Shown: positions 45,117 to 57,550 of the stretch, one piece after another
How the letters are laid out: each line of letters opens with the position of its first letter
Position numbering within the stretch: position 1 is the first letter of the stretch
Assembly: GCF_963576675.1 (NCBI RefSeq)
Contig: NC_088913.1
Span: 86,861,001-86,925,000 of the forward strand
Direction of reading: 5' to 3'
Source: Euphorbia lathyris
Lineage: Eukaryota; Streptophyta; Magnoliopsida; Malpighiales; Euphorbiaceae
DNA: 64,000 bases
Notes under the pieces: model-generated
Databases searched by the model: none
What the model saw: only the letters and a program-made list of their open reading frames with translations
What the model was told of the DNA's origin: nothing
Position numbers and translations under genes: made by a program

Positions 45117-47083
45117 GTGTTCTAAGAATATGAACCAAAAAGCCTGCAAAAGGTTGAGTGATTTATCTGGTATTCCTCTGACTAATTCTGTGGGTAAGTA
45201 TCTAGGGATTCCTCTCCATAGTGATAGAGTTTATAAAGCTTCTTTTAAGGATACGTTGGATAAAACCCTCTCCCTTGCGGGCCGCCTTACTTTGATTCAG
45301 TCTGTCAATTGTGCGGTTTCGAATCATATTATGCAGGCTTGTCATCTACTTGAGCCTGTTCTCAAAGATCTTGATAAAATTAATCGTCGTTTCCTGTGGG
45401 GGGAAGCTGAAGAGGGGAGGAAGATTCACCTTGTTCCTTGGAATGAGGTGTGCCAACCTAAGAATATGGGAGGGCTGGGGATTAGGAAAGCCAGAGATAA
45501 TAATAAAGTGTTGTTAATGAAACTTCTGTGGAGAATGTGGCAACTTCCGTCAGCTCTTTGGGTTCAATTATTATGCGGGAAATATAGAAAGAACAAGATT
45601 TTTGGGGGTCCTAAGGAGAGAGTGGTTAATTGCTCTTTTCTTTGGAAAGGCCTTAGTGCTGTATTTTCAGAATTTTGCTCTGGGATTGGGTGGAATGTGG
45701 GAAATGGGAAATCTATTAGCTTCTGGAAGGATATCTGGATTGGAAAAAAGCCTCTATTAGAGGTTTGTGAGTCTTTACCGCCCTTAGAAATTCAGAACTG
45801 GAGGATTGCAGATGTGGTGGATTCGGAGGGAGATTGGATTTGGGCGAAGTTTGATTCTTACCTCAATCTGGAATCGCTCCTGAGAATTAGAGGAGTTCAG
45901 ATTAGTAGCAAGGAGGAAGACAGGGATAGTTACTGTTGGTCTTTGACTAACAACGGGGCTTTTTCTTGTAAATTGGCTTTTGAGGCTTTCAATCAAGGGT
46001 CGGAAACTTCGCATCCAGAGTTGTGGAAGACGATTTGGGCCTTAAAAGTGCCTTACCGTATTAGGAGCTTCCTGTGGCTAGGAGTGAAAAATAGGTTGCT
46101 TACTAATTCTGATAGGAAAATGAGGCATTTGGTGGAGTCTGGTGCGTGTGGTAGATGCAGAGGACATGAAGAAACTTTGTGCCACGCTCTCAGAGACTGT
46201 ACGAAGAGTAAAGAGGTGTGGAATAAAGTTCTCCCGATAAAGTTGATGTCTTCTTTTTTATCCCATCCCGATCTTGATTGGTTTATGGATGGGGTTAGTG
46301 GGAAGCTTTTGGCTGATCTTGAGCATGGTGTCCTCTTATTTGTGGTTGTCTGTCATCAGATTTGGAATTGGAGGAATGAGGAGATTTTGGAGGAGAAACG
46401 GTTGTTATTCCTAATGTTTTTGATTTCTTTTCCAAAAAGATTTTCTCCTTTGTTGATAACTTCAGAAAGGATTCCTTAGCGAGGGATACTCAGAGGAAAC
46501 TTATCCATATCTTAGGCTGGTGTAGGTCTAGTGAAGGTGTGATTAAGTTAAACACTGATGGCTCCTGTCTAAAGGATGAAAGAATTGCTGCGGGAGGGGT
46601 TCTAAGAGATGATAGTGGTGGTTAGGTTTCTGGTTTCTCTCAGAATTTGGGCATGGGTTCTTTCCTTCTCTGCGGAACTTTGGAGGATTTTTTCTGGCCT
46701 TAGGCTAGCTAAAAATCTGGGGGTGAAGAATCTTCTTGTGGAAACTGATAACCTCGAAACTGTCAGTATGATCTCGGAGAATAATGCTATATGCTTGAAT
46801 AGCCAAAAGTTAATTAAAGGGATTAGAAGGATTTGCTCTTCCTTTGATTTTTTTCGCTTTGACCATATTTATAGGGATCAAAATCGGGTGGCGGACCGCC
46901 TCGCGGCTAAAGGTCATTCAAGGATGTTGGGTCTCTCAACTTTCTCGTCTCCTCCGGCTTTCATTTCATCTCTGATCTTGGATGACAGGGTGGGAGTCAG
47001 CTTTCCAAGGCTGATCCCGGGTTAGGTTGCTTTGTTTGTTTGTTTTCTTTCTTTTCCTTTCCTACCAAAAAAAAATTAAATAA
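45117..47083 (+). mobile_element. 5'-truncated L1-type LINE
   Basis: 18-bp duplication, ataaattattcatcttct, at 45099-45116 and 47084-47101; poly-A at 47067-47075. Starts in the thumb region of ORF2. Confidence 0.93.
45130..47025 (+). pseudogene. LINE ORF2 C-terminal part
   Basis: 45130-46479 encodes the RT thumb (GKYLGIPLHSDR, LAGRLTLIQSVNCAV, NRRFLWGEAEEGRKIHLVPW) and a zinc-binding CGRCRGHEETLCHALRDC. A frameshift at about 46410-46480 and an in-frame TAG at 46624-46626 precede the RNase H (LNTDGSCLKDE, VETDNLETVSMI, YRDQNRVADRLAAKGH), which ends VSFPRLIPG. Same family as 8449-8970 and the short tails in units A-C. Confidence 0.9.
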
Positions 47084-47132
47084 ATAAATTATTCATCTTC
47101 TTCATAAATTTCTTGTCTAAAACAAGAAATTA

Positions 47133-47437
47133 ATGGCGAATAAGGAAGTTGTTATAGCAATTTCAGTTGCGATATTCTTAAGACTGAATATAAATATCGG
47201 AGAGGAATGGAAATGGCCATGGGAAGAAAGCAAAGCTAGTGCGAAATTAGACAAGACTTATTTTAACGGATGCTTCAAAGAATGTAAAAACACTAAAGAT
47301 ATGGAGAATTTGTGAAAGAATGCAAACCCTTGTGTACTTCTCATATGAAACCTAACGGGAGTTCTAAACTTATTAATGGTGGTTTTAATCGTATTGGCGA
47401 CATTGGAGCTCGGTCGCCGATGCAACCCAACGTATAA
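47133..47437 (+). pseudogene. Unit D cysteine-rich peptide pseudogene
   Basis: The start codon and signal peptide are recognisable (MANKEVVIAISVAIFLRLN), followed by the W-x-WPWEES block. Relative to units B and C a 4-bp deletion at about 47314 shifts the frame and gives an immediate stop, and the first cysteine of cluster 1 is already tyrosine. The downstream sequence still encodes the remaining cysteines in another frame, ending at TAA 47435-47437. Together with the damaged TATA and the LINE in its 5' UTR, this copy is dead. It is the most diverged of the four. Confidence 0.85.
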
Positions 47438-47610
47438 TATTGAAATAAATGCTTGAGGAATTGAAGGAGAGTTAATTATTCTGATATTTTAAAGAATGGA
47501 TTGAAAAAAAGTAGTTAGTATGTGTAGTAATTTGTATTCTTTTACTCGGGAATTTAGTTCCAACATTTTTTCACTCGAGAATTTAAATGAAAATAATTGA
47601 TTATTTTATA
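47438..47610. other. Unit D 3' flank, left part
   Basis: 3' UTR-like sequence; joins 57876 onward once the MULE is removed, matching the flank after unit B at 6330-6370. Confidence 0.6.
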
Positions 47611-47938
47611 GGAAAAAGTATAAAAATAAACCTTGTGGTTACACCTGTTTTCGATTACAGATTTGTGGTTTAAAAATTTACAAAATGGTACCTTGAGGTT
47701 TATTCCGTTAGCAAACACATACCAAATTGATTAACGGTGTTAAAAGTCAAAAGGAAAAAAGTTAATTTGGTCATTATATTTATTTATTTTATAAATTAAA
47801 TCCTCCTATTATCTAATTATCACAAACAAATCTCAAAATTAAAAATAAAATCAAATACACTTTCTTCTACATCTCTCTAGTTTTTTTTTTTTTTTCTTCT
47901 TTCTTTCTCTTCTCTCTCTCTAAACATACAAAATCAAA
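47611..47938 (+). repeat. Left terminal inverted repeat of the Pack-MULE
   Basis: Includes a CT-rich tract at 47878-47925 that is mirrored as a GA-rich tract at 57570-57605. Confidence 0.8.
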
Positions 47939-48613
47939 TACATTTAAATTAATTTACTCCCCTCCTTTCAAACAATTTCATCTCTTTCTTCTTATATTTC
48001 ACATCAATGGTAGTCTCTTCTCGGGACGCTATTAACTGTCTGAATTTCTACCGTTGATCTCTCTCTCAACAGGTCAATTGTGGCCGAATTGATAGTTAGA
48101 GCATTAGAAGATTATGATTTTTTTAAGGTTAAATCGAAAAAGCCTATATCTTCACACTTTTTTGCTACTTAATTTCATGGATTTCTTGATCAGCATACAA
48201 GATTCACTTCTACTTTCTGCCAGCAGTAATACCACCACCGGTTCTCCCGACCGAGGAGTTTTCACCTCCAATCCTTTAGCTGTTAATAGCCCGAAGAAGA
48301 AAGCCGGCAGTAAAATATTCAAGGAGACTTGACATGAGGAATAATTAAGAGAAATGGAAATAAATGGGTTTGCGAGCTCAGAGAACCAAATAAGAAATCA
48401 CGAATTTGGCTAGGAACTTATCCTAAGCTTGAAATGGCAGCCAGAGCTCATGATGTTCCAGCATTAGCTTTCAGAGGCAAGTCTGCTTGCCTTAATTTTG
48501 TTGATTCCACTTGGAAATTGCCAGCTTACAGCGATGCTTTAGAAATCAGAAGGGTTGCCGACAAGGCAGCAGAGCTTTTCCGGCCAGAAGAATTTGGCGG
48601 GTGTTATCGGAAT

Positions 48614-50434
48614 TGTCACGTCCGTGTCTACATTTCTAGAATTTATATCTAGATATTAATATATCTATTATAGTTATTGGGTATGTGATTTTTTTATTTG
48701 GTGGTATAGGAAAAATTTGGAGTTAATTCGATGGGTTTAGGTGTAAATTAAAAGTTTTGGGTAATTTTTAAAGGATTATATAAAGATTGAGGATCTAACT
48801 GGATATTTACCAGGTTTGGGATATATATCCCAAACCTTCTCCAGGAGGTGTCGCGTACCACTTTTCTTTTTCTTTATCTTCTTCTTTTATCTGTCAATTT
48901 GTTATCAAACCGTTCTTCGATCGTTTCTCCACCGTTTCTTTGATTTACGGAGATTAGACCGTCCAAATCACTTGAAATTTAAACTATAGCATCCTTAGAC
49001 ATAAATCTAAATCCTAACCGAAGAGTTTTTGAGTTTCGGAAGCGTTTGGAGGGAAAACGTCTTAGACAGGATTTAGAGGCGAATTGAATGAGTTGTTTCT
49101 TCAATTAGCAGTCAAGGTAAGTAACTATCACCTATATTTTGAGTTTTATGTATATAGATATATATATAATCAAAGAATTTCGAGAAATTGATATTTTAGG
49201 GTTATGCCGGAATTTTCTAAAATTGAGGTTTTACACGATCTTGCTTTTTATTGTGAAATTATAGTTCAAATGAACTATTGACTATGTTTATATGTGAATT
49301 ACAGATTTTATTGGGTTATATTGATTTGAGGTTTCGTTGGTTGATTAATTTTGGAATTTTATTTGATTAAGGATTGATATTTTGGAGAAATGAACACGTG
49401 TGAGCTTGATTATGATCAAGTGAAGTATATACATATATACATATATATTTTTGGTTTCAATCTATATCTATATATGGAATTAAATGTTTGGTATCCATTG
49501 AGAGTAGTCCGGTATGGTGGATTTAATTTTCAAAGACCATATTTAGTGAGAAATATGGCCTGTGTACACAGTCTGAAGACCTATTGGGTATGGCAGAGAA
49601 GTGTTGGGTAAGACCATATGAGATAGGCAATGTTAAGAGACGTCTCGTATATGTTGTGAATTGTGATTTGAATTATAAGGGGATGAACTCAAGAATGGAT
49701 ACAATATTATATATTCTTGGTTTTTGGTTTAATACCTTGATTGAGTATATTTTACAAGGTTTTGATAAATCCTTTATAAACGTATATATATGTAGTTATA
49801 TTAAGTAAAGTTGATTTTTATAGCTGATAGTTTCTTATTGAGATTTTTATCTCATGTTTTCCAAATGTTTTTATTGTTTTGTTTTAGGCGAGGAAGTGCA
49901 AGGTACCGAGAGGGGTACTCGATCCTAGGGCGTGGTTCGGTTACAGCTACGAGGTGCAAGTCGTCTCTAGGGTATTGCATCCATTTGTTCATGTACATAT
50001 ATGTGGATAGTATACGGACACTTGACGAACTTGTTTTTGGCAGTGTCCTTTTGTTTGGTTTGTATTATCTACCGGTATATATATAGATATAATAAAGAAT
50101 TGTCTATATAGGTGATGCGGAAAAATCAGATTCATACCTGAATCTTGTGATGAATTTTTCGACCAGATATAGGCCGAATCTGTCTTGGAGTCCTAAATGA
50201 AAGTTCTTTATTTTTGTCTTATGTTTCCAGGGGTTTTTGAATCGCCTTAATCGGACTCCGTATGAAAAAGTTAAGCTGGAAACGGAATATGTTGTTCATT
50301 TTAGCTTTAAACTAGAATTTCGTTTTTGATTTGATTTTTCTCCTTATTTGAGAGATACTGCTATTGGTTTATATAATAAGTCAGTAGTAATGTCTCACCG
50401 TCTTATCTGATCTTATTTTAGGTCGGGTTTGACA
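48614..50434 (+). repeat. 5' LTR of the Tekay element
   Basis: TGTCACGTCC...GGTCGGGTTTGACA. Contains the perfect 8-bp hairpin CCATATTT-AGTGAG-AAATATGG at 49537-49558. Confidence 0.95.
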
Positions 50435-50437
50435 TTT

Positions 50438-50448
50438 TGGTATCAGAG
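50438..50448 (+). other. Primer-binding site of the Tekay element
   Basis: TGGTATCAGAG, three bases after the LTR; initiator methionine tRNA type. Confidence 0.9.
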
Positions 50449-50584
50449 AAATAGGTTTAATCCATATCCATAAGTGGATATATAAGTAATATAATGTGAT
50501 TCTTTGTATTTCTTGTGTTGCACACATGACATTCATGCATAGCATATATCTACATATAATTATAATTGTGTCTTTATCATATAG

Positions 50585-53500
50585 ATGCATCCGAGACGAC
50601 CGCGTGGCCGACCGCCTCTAAATAGAGGTAGAGGTAGAGGTAGAGATGAGGAAAGAAGAGAGTTAGGATGGGATCTTGAGGGCATAGGGGATAGTGAAGC
50701 CTCTAATGCAAGAGTTCCACCCATTAACCAACCTCAAAGACAACAACAACCATCACCTCCACGTCGACATGTTAATCTTCCAGCTGAACAACCTGCACCG
50801 TATGTGGCTCCACAAGCTGCAATGCCACAAGTAGTACAACTTGAACCCCGAGCTTTAGTTGAAGCTTTTGTTACTATAATGGAAACACGGGAAGCACATA
50901 GAAGGCCCAGTGAGCTAATTGAGGATGCTAAAAATTGTGGGGCATTTGATTTCAAAGGTACAATTGACTCTGAAGAAGCTGACAATTGGTTAAAGGCTAC
51001 AGAAAAAGCCTTTAGTACTATGCAGTTACGTGATGAGGATAAAGTCAGGGTTGTGTTTGGTTTATTACATGGACCAGCAGATGCATGGTTAACTCGAGTC
51101 AGGGGTTTGTATCCTGAAGGTTTGAATTGGGGAGTTTTCAAACGTGAGTTTATGAGAGAATATCTGACTGAAACATTCCAGAAGGCGAAGAGAAATGAGT
51201 TCTTTAATTTGAAAGAGGGGACTATGGCTGTGAAAGAGTATGTGGACAAGTTTGATGATTTATATCGTTATGCTAGTCAGTGGTTTCCTACTGAGGAAGT
51301 AAAATGTGAGAGATTTAAGGATGGATTGAGTGCATTTTATCAGAATGAGCTGAGTTTATTCGAGGGTGTACATTATCGTGGCTGGGTAGAGAAAGCATTA
51401 CAGAAAGAAAAGTTAAAGGGGAAGTTAGAATCTGAGACCAGTCAGAAGCAGTCAGAGGAATTTGGGAGATCAAAGTTTGCTAGAGGAGGACCATCTCAGT
51501 TTCGGGGTAGTCAGATACAAAGTCAAGGTTCAAGGGGAGCATTTGTGAATCGTAGTACTTTTCGAGCACCTGATACTTTTAGCCAAGCTTCACACAGTCC
51601 TTCAATTGCTAGCAGTGGTAATGTTTTAAAATGTAGTCAGTGTGGGCAATTTCATTCAGGTGAATGCAGAAAGAGAACATTACAGTGTTTTCAATGTGGC
51701 GGAAGTGGTCACTTAAGAAGGGATTGTCCTTCAGGAAGGACAACTGAACCTCAGAGAAGAATTGTTTGTTATGAGTGTGGTGAGGAAGGACATGTACGTA
51801 CTCGTTGTCCTAAATGGAACAGAGCTGGAAGAGGTAGAGGATTACAGACTGACAGAGGAAGTAGAGGTAATTTGTTTGGGAGAGGAAATAATCAGGGTAA
51901 TGGTAGAGGTAATAACATGGGAAGAGGAGCTGGTAATACTTCTCAAGGAGCTAGGAATCAGGGTAATCAGTCAGATAGAGCTGCAACTCAACCTCGAGCT
52001 TTTGCTATGACTCCACAAGAAGCTGTTGCATCTGCAGAAGTTATCACTGGTACGATTTCTTTATTTGGAAAAGATGCTTATCTGCTTATTGATCCTGGTG
52101 CTACACATTCTTTTGTGTCTCCATTATTTATGTCTGATATAATTTGGGAGTCAAAACTTATGCCAGAACGTTTAACTGTTAGCATGCCTATGGGAGAATC
52201 TTTAGTATGTACACATGTGTATCCTAATTGTGAAGTGAAGTTAGGAGAGTCTTTTATAGATGTGAATTTGATAGCTTTGCTGGTGCAAACATTTGATGTC
52301 ATCTTAGGCATGGATTCATTATCTAAGTATCAAGCAATGGTAGATTGTTCTAAAAAGAAAGTTAATCTAGTATTAGCTAGTGGAGAGGGATATGTGTTTC
52401 ATGGTGAGAGAGGTGTACGTAGAAGTATAGTCACAGTTATGACAGCTATGAAAATGCTAAGGAAGGGATGTGCCGCTTTCTTGGCATATGTGGTAGATAG
52501 TAATAAAGAAGCTCTATTGGAAGATGTGCCAATTGTGAATGAGTATCCAGATGTCTTTCCGGATGAAATACCAGGGTTACCACCAGTAAGAGAAGTAGAG
52601 TTTGCAGTTGATTTGCAGCCTGGTACTGCTCCTATATCACTTGCACCATATAGAATGGCACCGGCAGAAATGAAGGAATTGAAAGTGCAGTTGCAGGAGT
52701 TATTAGATAAGGGATATATTCGACCTAGTGTATCACCATGGGGAGCTCCAGTTTTGTTTGTAAAAAAGAAGGATGGTACAATGCGGTTATGCATTGATTA
52801 TCATCAACTGAACAAGGTTACTATTCGTAACAAGTATCCATTACCTAGAATTGACGATTTGTTTGATCAATTGCAAGGAGCAACCATGTTTTCGAAAATT
52901 GACTTGAGAACTGGGTATCATCAATTGAAGGTCAGGGAAGAGGATGTTCAGAAAACAGCTTTTAGAACTCGATACGGGCATTATGAATTCTTGGTTATGC
53001 CATTTGGATTAACTAATGCACCTGCTGCTTTTATGGACCTTATGAATAGGATTTTTAAACCTTACTTAGATACATTTGTGATTGTGTTTATTGACGATAT
53101 TCTTGTGTATTCTAAGGATAAGGAAAATCACAGTAAGCATTTGAGAACAGTTTTGCAGATTCTAAGGGAGAAACAATTATATGCAAAATTTAACAAATGT
53201 GAGTTTTGGCTTGATGAAATGATGTTCTTAGGTCATGTGGTATCAGCTAGGGGAATTTTAGTTGATCCTAGGAAAGTTGAAGCTGTAGCTAATTGGGAAG
53301 CACCATCGAATGTACATGAAGTACGTAGTTTCCTGGGTTTAGCGGGTTATTACAGAAGATTTGTGAAAGGATTCTCACTTATAGCTTGTCCGATGACACG
53401 ATTACTGCGGAAGGGTGTTAAATTTGAATGGTCACTTGAATGTCAAGAAAGTTTTGATATATTAAAGTCCAGACTTATCAGTGCTCCTGTGTTAGCACTA

Positions 53501-55423
53501 CCTATAGTGGGTGAAGGTTATACAGTGTACAGTGATGCATCAGGGCAAGGTCTCGGGATTGTATTGATGCAGAATGATAAAGTTATTGCTTATGCGTCAC
53601 GACAATTAAGGCCACACGAATTGAATTACCCGACACATGATCTTGAATTAGCTGCCGTGGTGTTTGCGTTAAAGATTTGGAGACATTATCTTTATGGTGA
53701 AAAGTGTCTAATATTCACTGATCATAAAAGTCTGAAATATATAATGACACAGAAGGAATTGAATTTGAGGCAAAGGAGATGGATTGAGTTATTGAAAGAC
53801 TATGACCTGACTATTGAATATCATCCTGGTAAAGCTAATGTTGTAGCTGATGCTTTGAGTCGCAAGAACGTTGGAAGTTTGAGTTATACACAATCAGTGA
53901 GAATGTCTTTATTGCTTGATATGAGAGCTTTGAATGTTGAACTGGTTTGTGGAGATGAGGCAGTATTATGTGCAATGCTGAAGGTGAGACCGATTCTTCG
54001 AGACAGAATTAAAGAAGCTCAAAATCAAGATGAATTTTTAGAACAAATCAGAAAAGACATTAGCGAGGGGAAGAAGATTGAATATAAGGTAACAGGAGAT
54101 GGCATGTTAATGTTTGGAGACAGAATGTGTGTTCCGAATGTTAATGATATCAAGAAGGAGATATTAGAAGAAGCTCATGATCCGTCATATGCAATGCACC
54201 CTGGGAGTACTAAAATGTACAGAAATCTTCGAGAGCATTTCTAGTGGAAAGGAATGAAAAGGGAGATAGCTGAATATGTGGGTAGATGTTTAAGTTGCCA
54301 ACAAGTCAAAGCAGAACATCAACGACCTGCTGGTACTTTACAACCACTTCCTATTCCTGAATGGAAGTGGGAACATATTACAATGGATTTTGTCAGTGGA
54401 TTACCTCGTACACAACATGGTAATGATTCTATATGGGTAATTGTGGATAGATTAACAAAATCATCCCACTTTCTTCCGGTGAAAGTGACTTTTTCTTTAG
54501 AGAAGCTGGCACAGTTGTATATCAAGGAGATTGTTAGACTTCATGGTGTACCGGTTTCTATTGTTTCTGACAGGGATCCTCGCTTTACATCAAGGTTTTG
54601 GCCTAGTTTTCAAGATGCATTAGGCACGAGATTGAATTTCAGTACAGCTTTCCATCCACAGACTGACGGTCAAAGTGAACGTACCATTCAAACTTTGGAA
54701 GATATGTTGAGAGCTAGCATTTTGAATTTTCAAAGTAGTTGGGATGTACATTTGCCTTTAATGGAGTTTGCATATAATAACAGTTATCAATCTAGTATTG
54801 ATATGGCACCTTATGAAGCCTTATATGGAAGAAGATGTAGAACTCCATTATGTTGGTCTGAAGTAGGCGAGAGACAGTTATTAGGGCCTGAGATAGTGCA
54901 GTTGACAACAGAAAAGGTGCAAATCATACAACAAAGGTTAAAAGAAGCACAAGATAGACAAAAGAGTTATGCAGATCTGAAACGGAGACCAATTGAATAT
55001 GATGTGGGAGATAGAGTATTTCTGAAAGTATCACCGTGGAAGGGTTTACTTCGGTTTGGCAAGAAAGGGAAGTTGAGTCCTAGATTCATTGGTCCATATG
55101 AAGTTGTGGAACGAGTTGGGCCAGTTGCATATCGATTACAATTGCCTCAGAATCTCTCTAATATACATGATGTATTCCATGTTTCAATGCTACGGAGGTA
55201 TAGGAGTGATCCGAATCACATCATTCAAGAGCAGCCAATTGAATTGTCTGAAGACTTGTCCTATAAAGAGGAACCAGTAGCTATTCTAGCTAGAGAACAG
55301 AAAGTCCTCAGGAACAAAACCATACCACTTGTTAAAGTCATGTGGCATAGACACTCTCGTGAGGAAGCAACCTGGGAAAGAGAGGAGGATATGAGACAAC
55401 AATATCCCCATTTATTCACTTAG
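50585..55423 (+). pseudogene. Tekay gag-pol polyprotein, one nonsense codon
   Basis: One frame of 1,613 codons apart from TAG at 54242-54244, where the family has Trp in the integrase zinc-finger region. Gag has a capsid part (residues about 110-290) and knuckles [14 protein letters not shown] and [14 protein letters not shown]. Protease reads [13 protein letters not shown], with Pro where Ser/Thr is usual. RT has [25 protein letters not shown] and the catalytic FIDDILVYS. RNase H has [10 protein letters not shown] and [10 protein letters not shown]. Integrase has H/C zinc ligands (CLSCQQVKAEH), TMDFVSGLP, VSDRDPRFTSRFW and HPQTDGQSERTIQ. The C-terminus (PLVKVMWHRHSREEATWERE) is the chromodomain-like tail that guides insertion. 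Confidence 0.95.
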
Positions 55424-55457
55424 ACGGGTAAGTCCAATTTCGCGGACGAAATTTCTT

Positions 55458-55471
55458 AAGGTGGGGAGAAT
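55458..55471 (+). other. Polypurine tract of the Tekay element
   Basis: AAGGTGGGGAGAAT directly before the 3' LTR. Confidence 0.85.
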
Positions 55472-57292
55472 TGTCACGTCCGTGTCTACATTTCTAGAAT
55501 TTATATCTAGATATTAATATATCTATTATAGTTATTGGGTATGTGATTTTTTTATTTGGTGGTATAGGAAAAATTTGGAGTTAATTCGATGGGTTTAGGT
55601 GTAAATTAAAAGTTTTGGGTAATTTTTAAAGGATTATATAAAGATTGAGGATCTAACTGGATATTTACCAGGTTTGGGATATATATCCCAAACCTTCTCC
55701 AGGAGGTGTCGCGTACCACTTTTCTTTTTCTTTATCTTCTTCTTTTATCTGTCAATTTGTTATCAAACCGTTCTTCGATCGTTTCTCCACCGTTTCTTTG
55801 ATTTACGGAGATTAGACCGTCCAAATCACTTGAAATTTAAACTATAGCATCCTTAGACATAGATCTAAATCCTAACCGAAGAGTTTTTGAGTTTTGGAAG
55901 CGTTTGGAGGGAAAACGTCTTAGACAGGATTTAGAGGCGAATTGAATGAGTTGTTTCTTCAATTAGCAGTCAAGGTAAGTAACTATCACCTATATTTTGA
56001 GTTTTATGTATATAGATATATATATAATCAAAGAATTTCGAGAAATTGATATTTTAGGGTTATGCCGGAATTTTCTAAAATTGAGGTTTTACACGATCTT
56101 GCTTTTTATTGTGAAATTATAGTTCAAATGAACTATTGACTATGTTTATATGTGAATTACAGATTTTATTGGGTTATATTGATTTGAGGTTTCGTTGGTT
56201 GATTAATTTTGGAATTTTATTTGATTAAGGATTGATATTTTGGAGAAATGAACACGTGTGAGCTTGATTATGATCAAGTGAAGTATATACATATATACAT
56301 ATATATTTTTGGTTTCAATCTATATCTATATATGGAATTAAATGTTTGGTATCCATTGAGAGTAGTCCGGTATGGTGGATTTAATTTTCAAAGACCATAT
56401 TTAGTGAGAAATATGGCCTGTGTACACAGTCTGAAGACCTATTGGGTATGGCAGAGAAGTGTTGGGTAAGACCATATGGGATAGGCAATGTTAAGAGACG
56501 TCTCGTATATGTTGTGAATTGTGATTTGAATTATAAGGGGATGAACTCAAGAATGGATACAAGATTATATATTCTTGGTTTTTGGTTTAATACCTTGATT
56601 GAGTATATTTTACAAGGTTTTGATAAATCCTTTATAAACGTATATATATGTAGTTATATTAAGTAAAGTTGATTTTTATAGCTGATAGTTTCTTATTGAG
56701 ATTTTTATCTCATGTTTTCCAAATGTTTTTATTGTTTTGTTTTAGGCGAGGAAGTGCAAGGTACCGAGAGGGGTACTCGATCCTAGGGCGTGGTTCGGTT
56801 ACAACTACGAGGTGCAAGTCGTCTCTAGGGTATTGCATCCATTTGTTCATGTACATATATGTGGATAGTATACGGACACTTGACGAACTTGTTTTTGGCA
56901 GTGTCCTTTTGTTTGGTTTGTATTATCTACCGGTATATATATAGATATAATAAAGAATTGTCTATATAGGTGATGCGGAAAAATCAGATTCATACCTGAA
57001 TCTTGTGATGAATTTTTCGACCAGATATAGGCCGAATCTGTCTTGGAGTCCTAAATGAAAGTTCTTTATTTTTGTCTTATGTTTCCAGGGGTTTTTGAAT
57101 CGCCTTAATCGGACTCCGTATGAAAAAGTTAAGCTGGAAACGGAATATGTTGTTCATTTTAGCTTTAAACTAGAATTTCGTTTTTGATTTGATTTTTCTC
57201 CTTATTTGAGAGATACTGCTATTGGTTTATATAATAAGTCAGTAGTAATGTCTCACCGTCTTATCTGATCTTATTTTAGGTCGGGTTTGACA
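55472..57292 (+). repeat. 3' LTR of the Tekay element
   Basis: Same length as the 5' LTR. Differences seen by eye include A/G at 49004/55862 and single changes near 49035, 49611, 49707 and 49947 (5' LTR coordinates, the last four approximate). Confidence 0.95.
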
Positions 57293-57550
57293 GGAATGGC
57301 ATTGAGGAATGTTCAAGCGAAGATAAAAGTGAAGAATTAATATATAATTGCCTGAATTTTGAAGAAAGTTTTGTATTTATTGATGAGGACAGGATACTTT
57401 GAAATGCCGAGATTGTTTGCAGATATGGCAGAAGGTCTTTTGCTTGCTCCACCTTATGAATTGCTCTCGAAATGATTATGATGTTTCCTTGTGGAACTAA
57501 TCACCAGTTTTGTGACTTAAATTGTAATTAATTACTCTCTTCCGTCCCAG

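Larger units (their letters stand above)
48614..57292 (+). mobile_element. Tekay/Del-type chromovirus (Ty3/gypsy), very young, 8.7 kb
   Basis: LTRs 48614-50434 and 55472-57292 are both 1821 bp and I find only about five differences. 5-bp duplication ggaat at 48609-48613 and 57293-57297. One long polyprotein frame with gag, protease, RT, RNase H, integrase and a C-terminal chromodomain-like segment. A single TAG and a changed protease triad suggest it is not autonomous now. Confidence 0.95.
48177..57500 (+). pseudogene. CBF/DREB1-type AP2/ERF transcription factor pseudogene, split by a retrotransposon
   Basis: CBF/DREB1 proteins bind CRT/DRE promoter elements and switch on cold-response genes. 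Part 1 (48177-48613) starts at an ATG, has the CBF signature PKKKAGSKIFKET before the AP2 domain, then stops and a frameshift, then AP2 residues [20 protein letters not shown] and [19 protein letters not shown], and DSTWKLP, the DSAWR-type motif after AP2. Part 2 (57298-57500) continues with an acidic activation region, a frameshift, MPRLFADMAEGLLLAPP and a C-terminal DYDVSLWN then TAA. The YRGVR start of AP2 is destroyed. Family members are normally intronless, so lack of introns does not prove retroposition. Confidence 0.88.

Noticed and set aside
49390..50086. Three ORFs of 73-91 codons, repeated at 56248-56944
   Set aside because: LTR sequence of the Tekay element; no matching frame is kept in the related solo LTR at 38089-39876.
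51762..52010. Frames inside the Tekay gag-pol in other registers, and antisense frames at 50734-51249 and 52399-52794
   Set aside because: Shadows of the conserved polyprotein frame.
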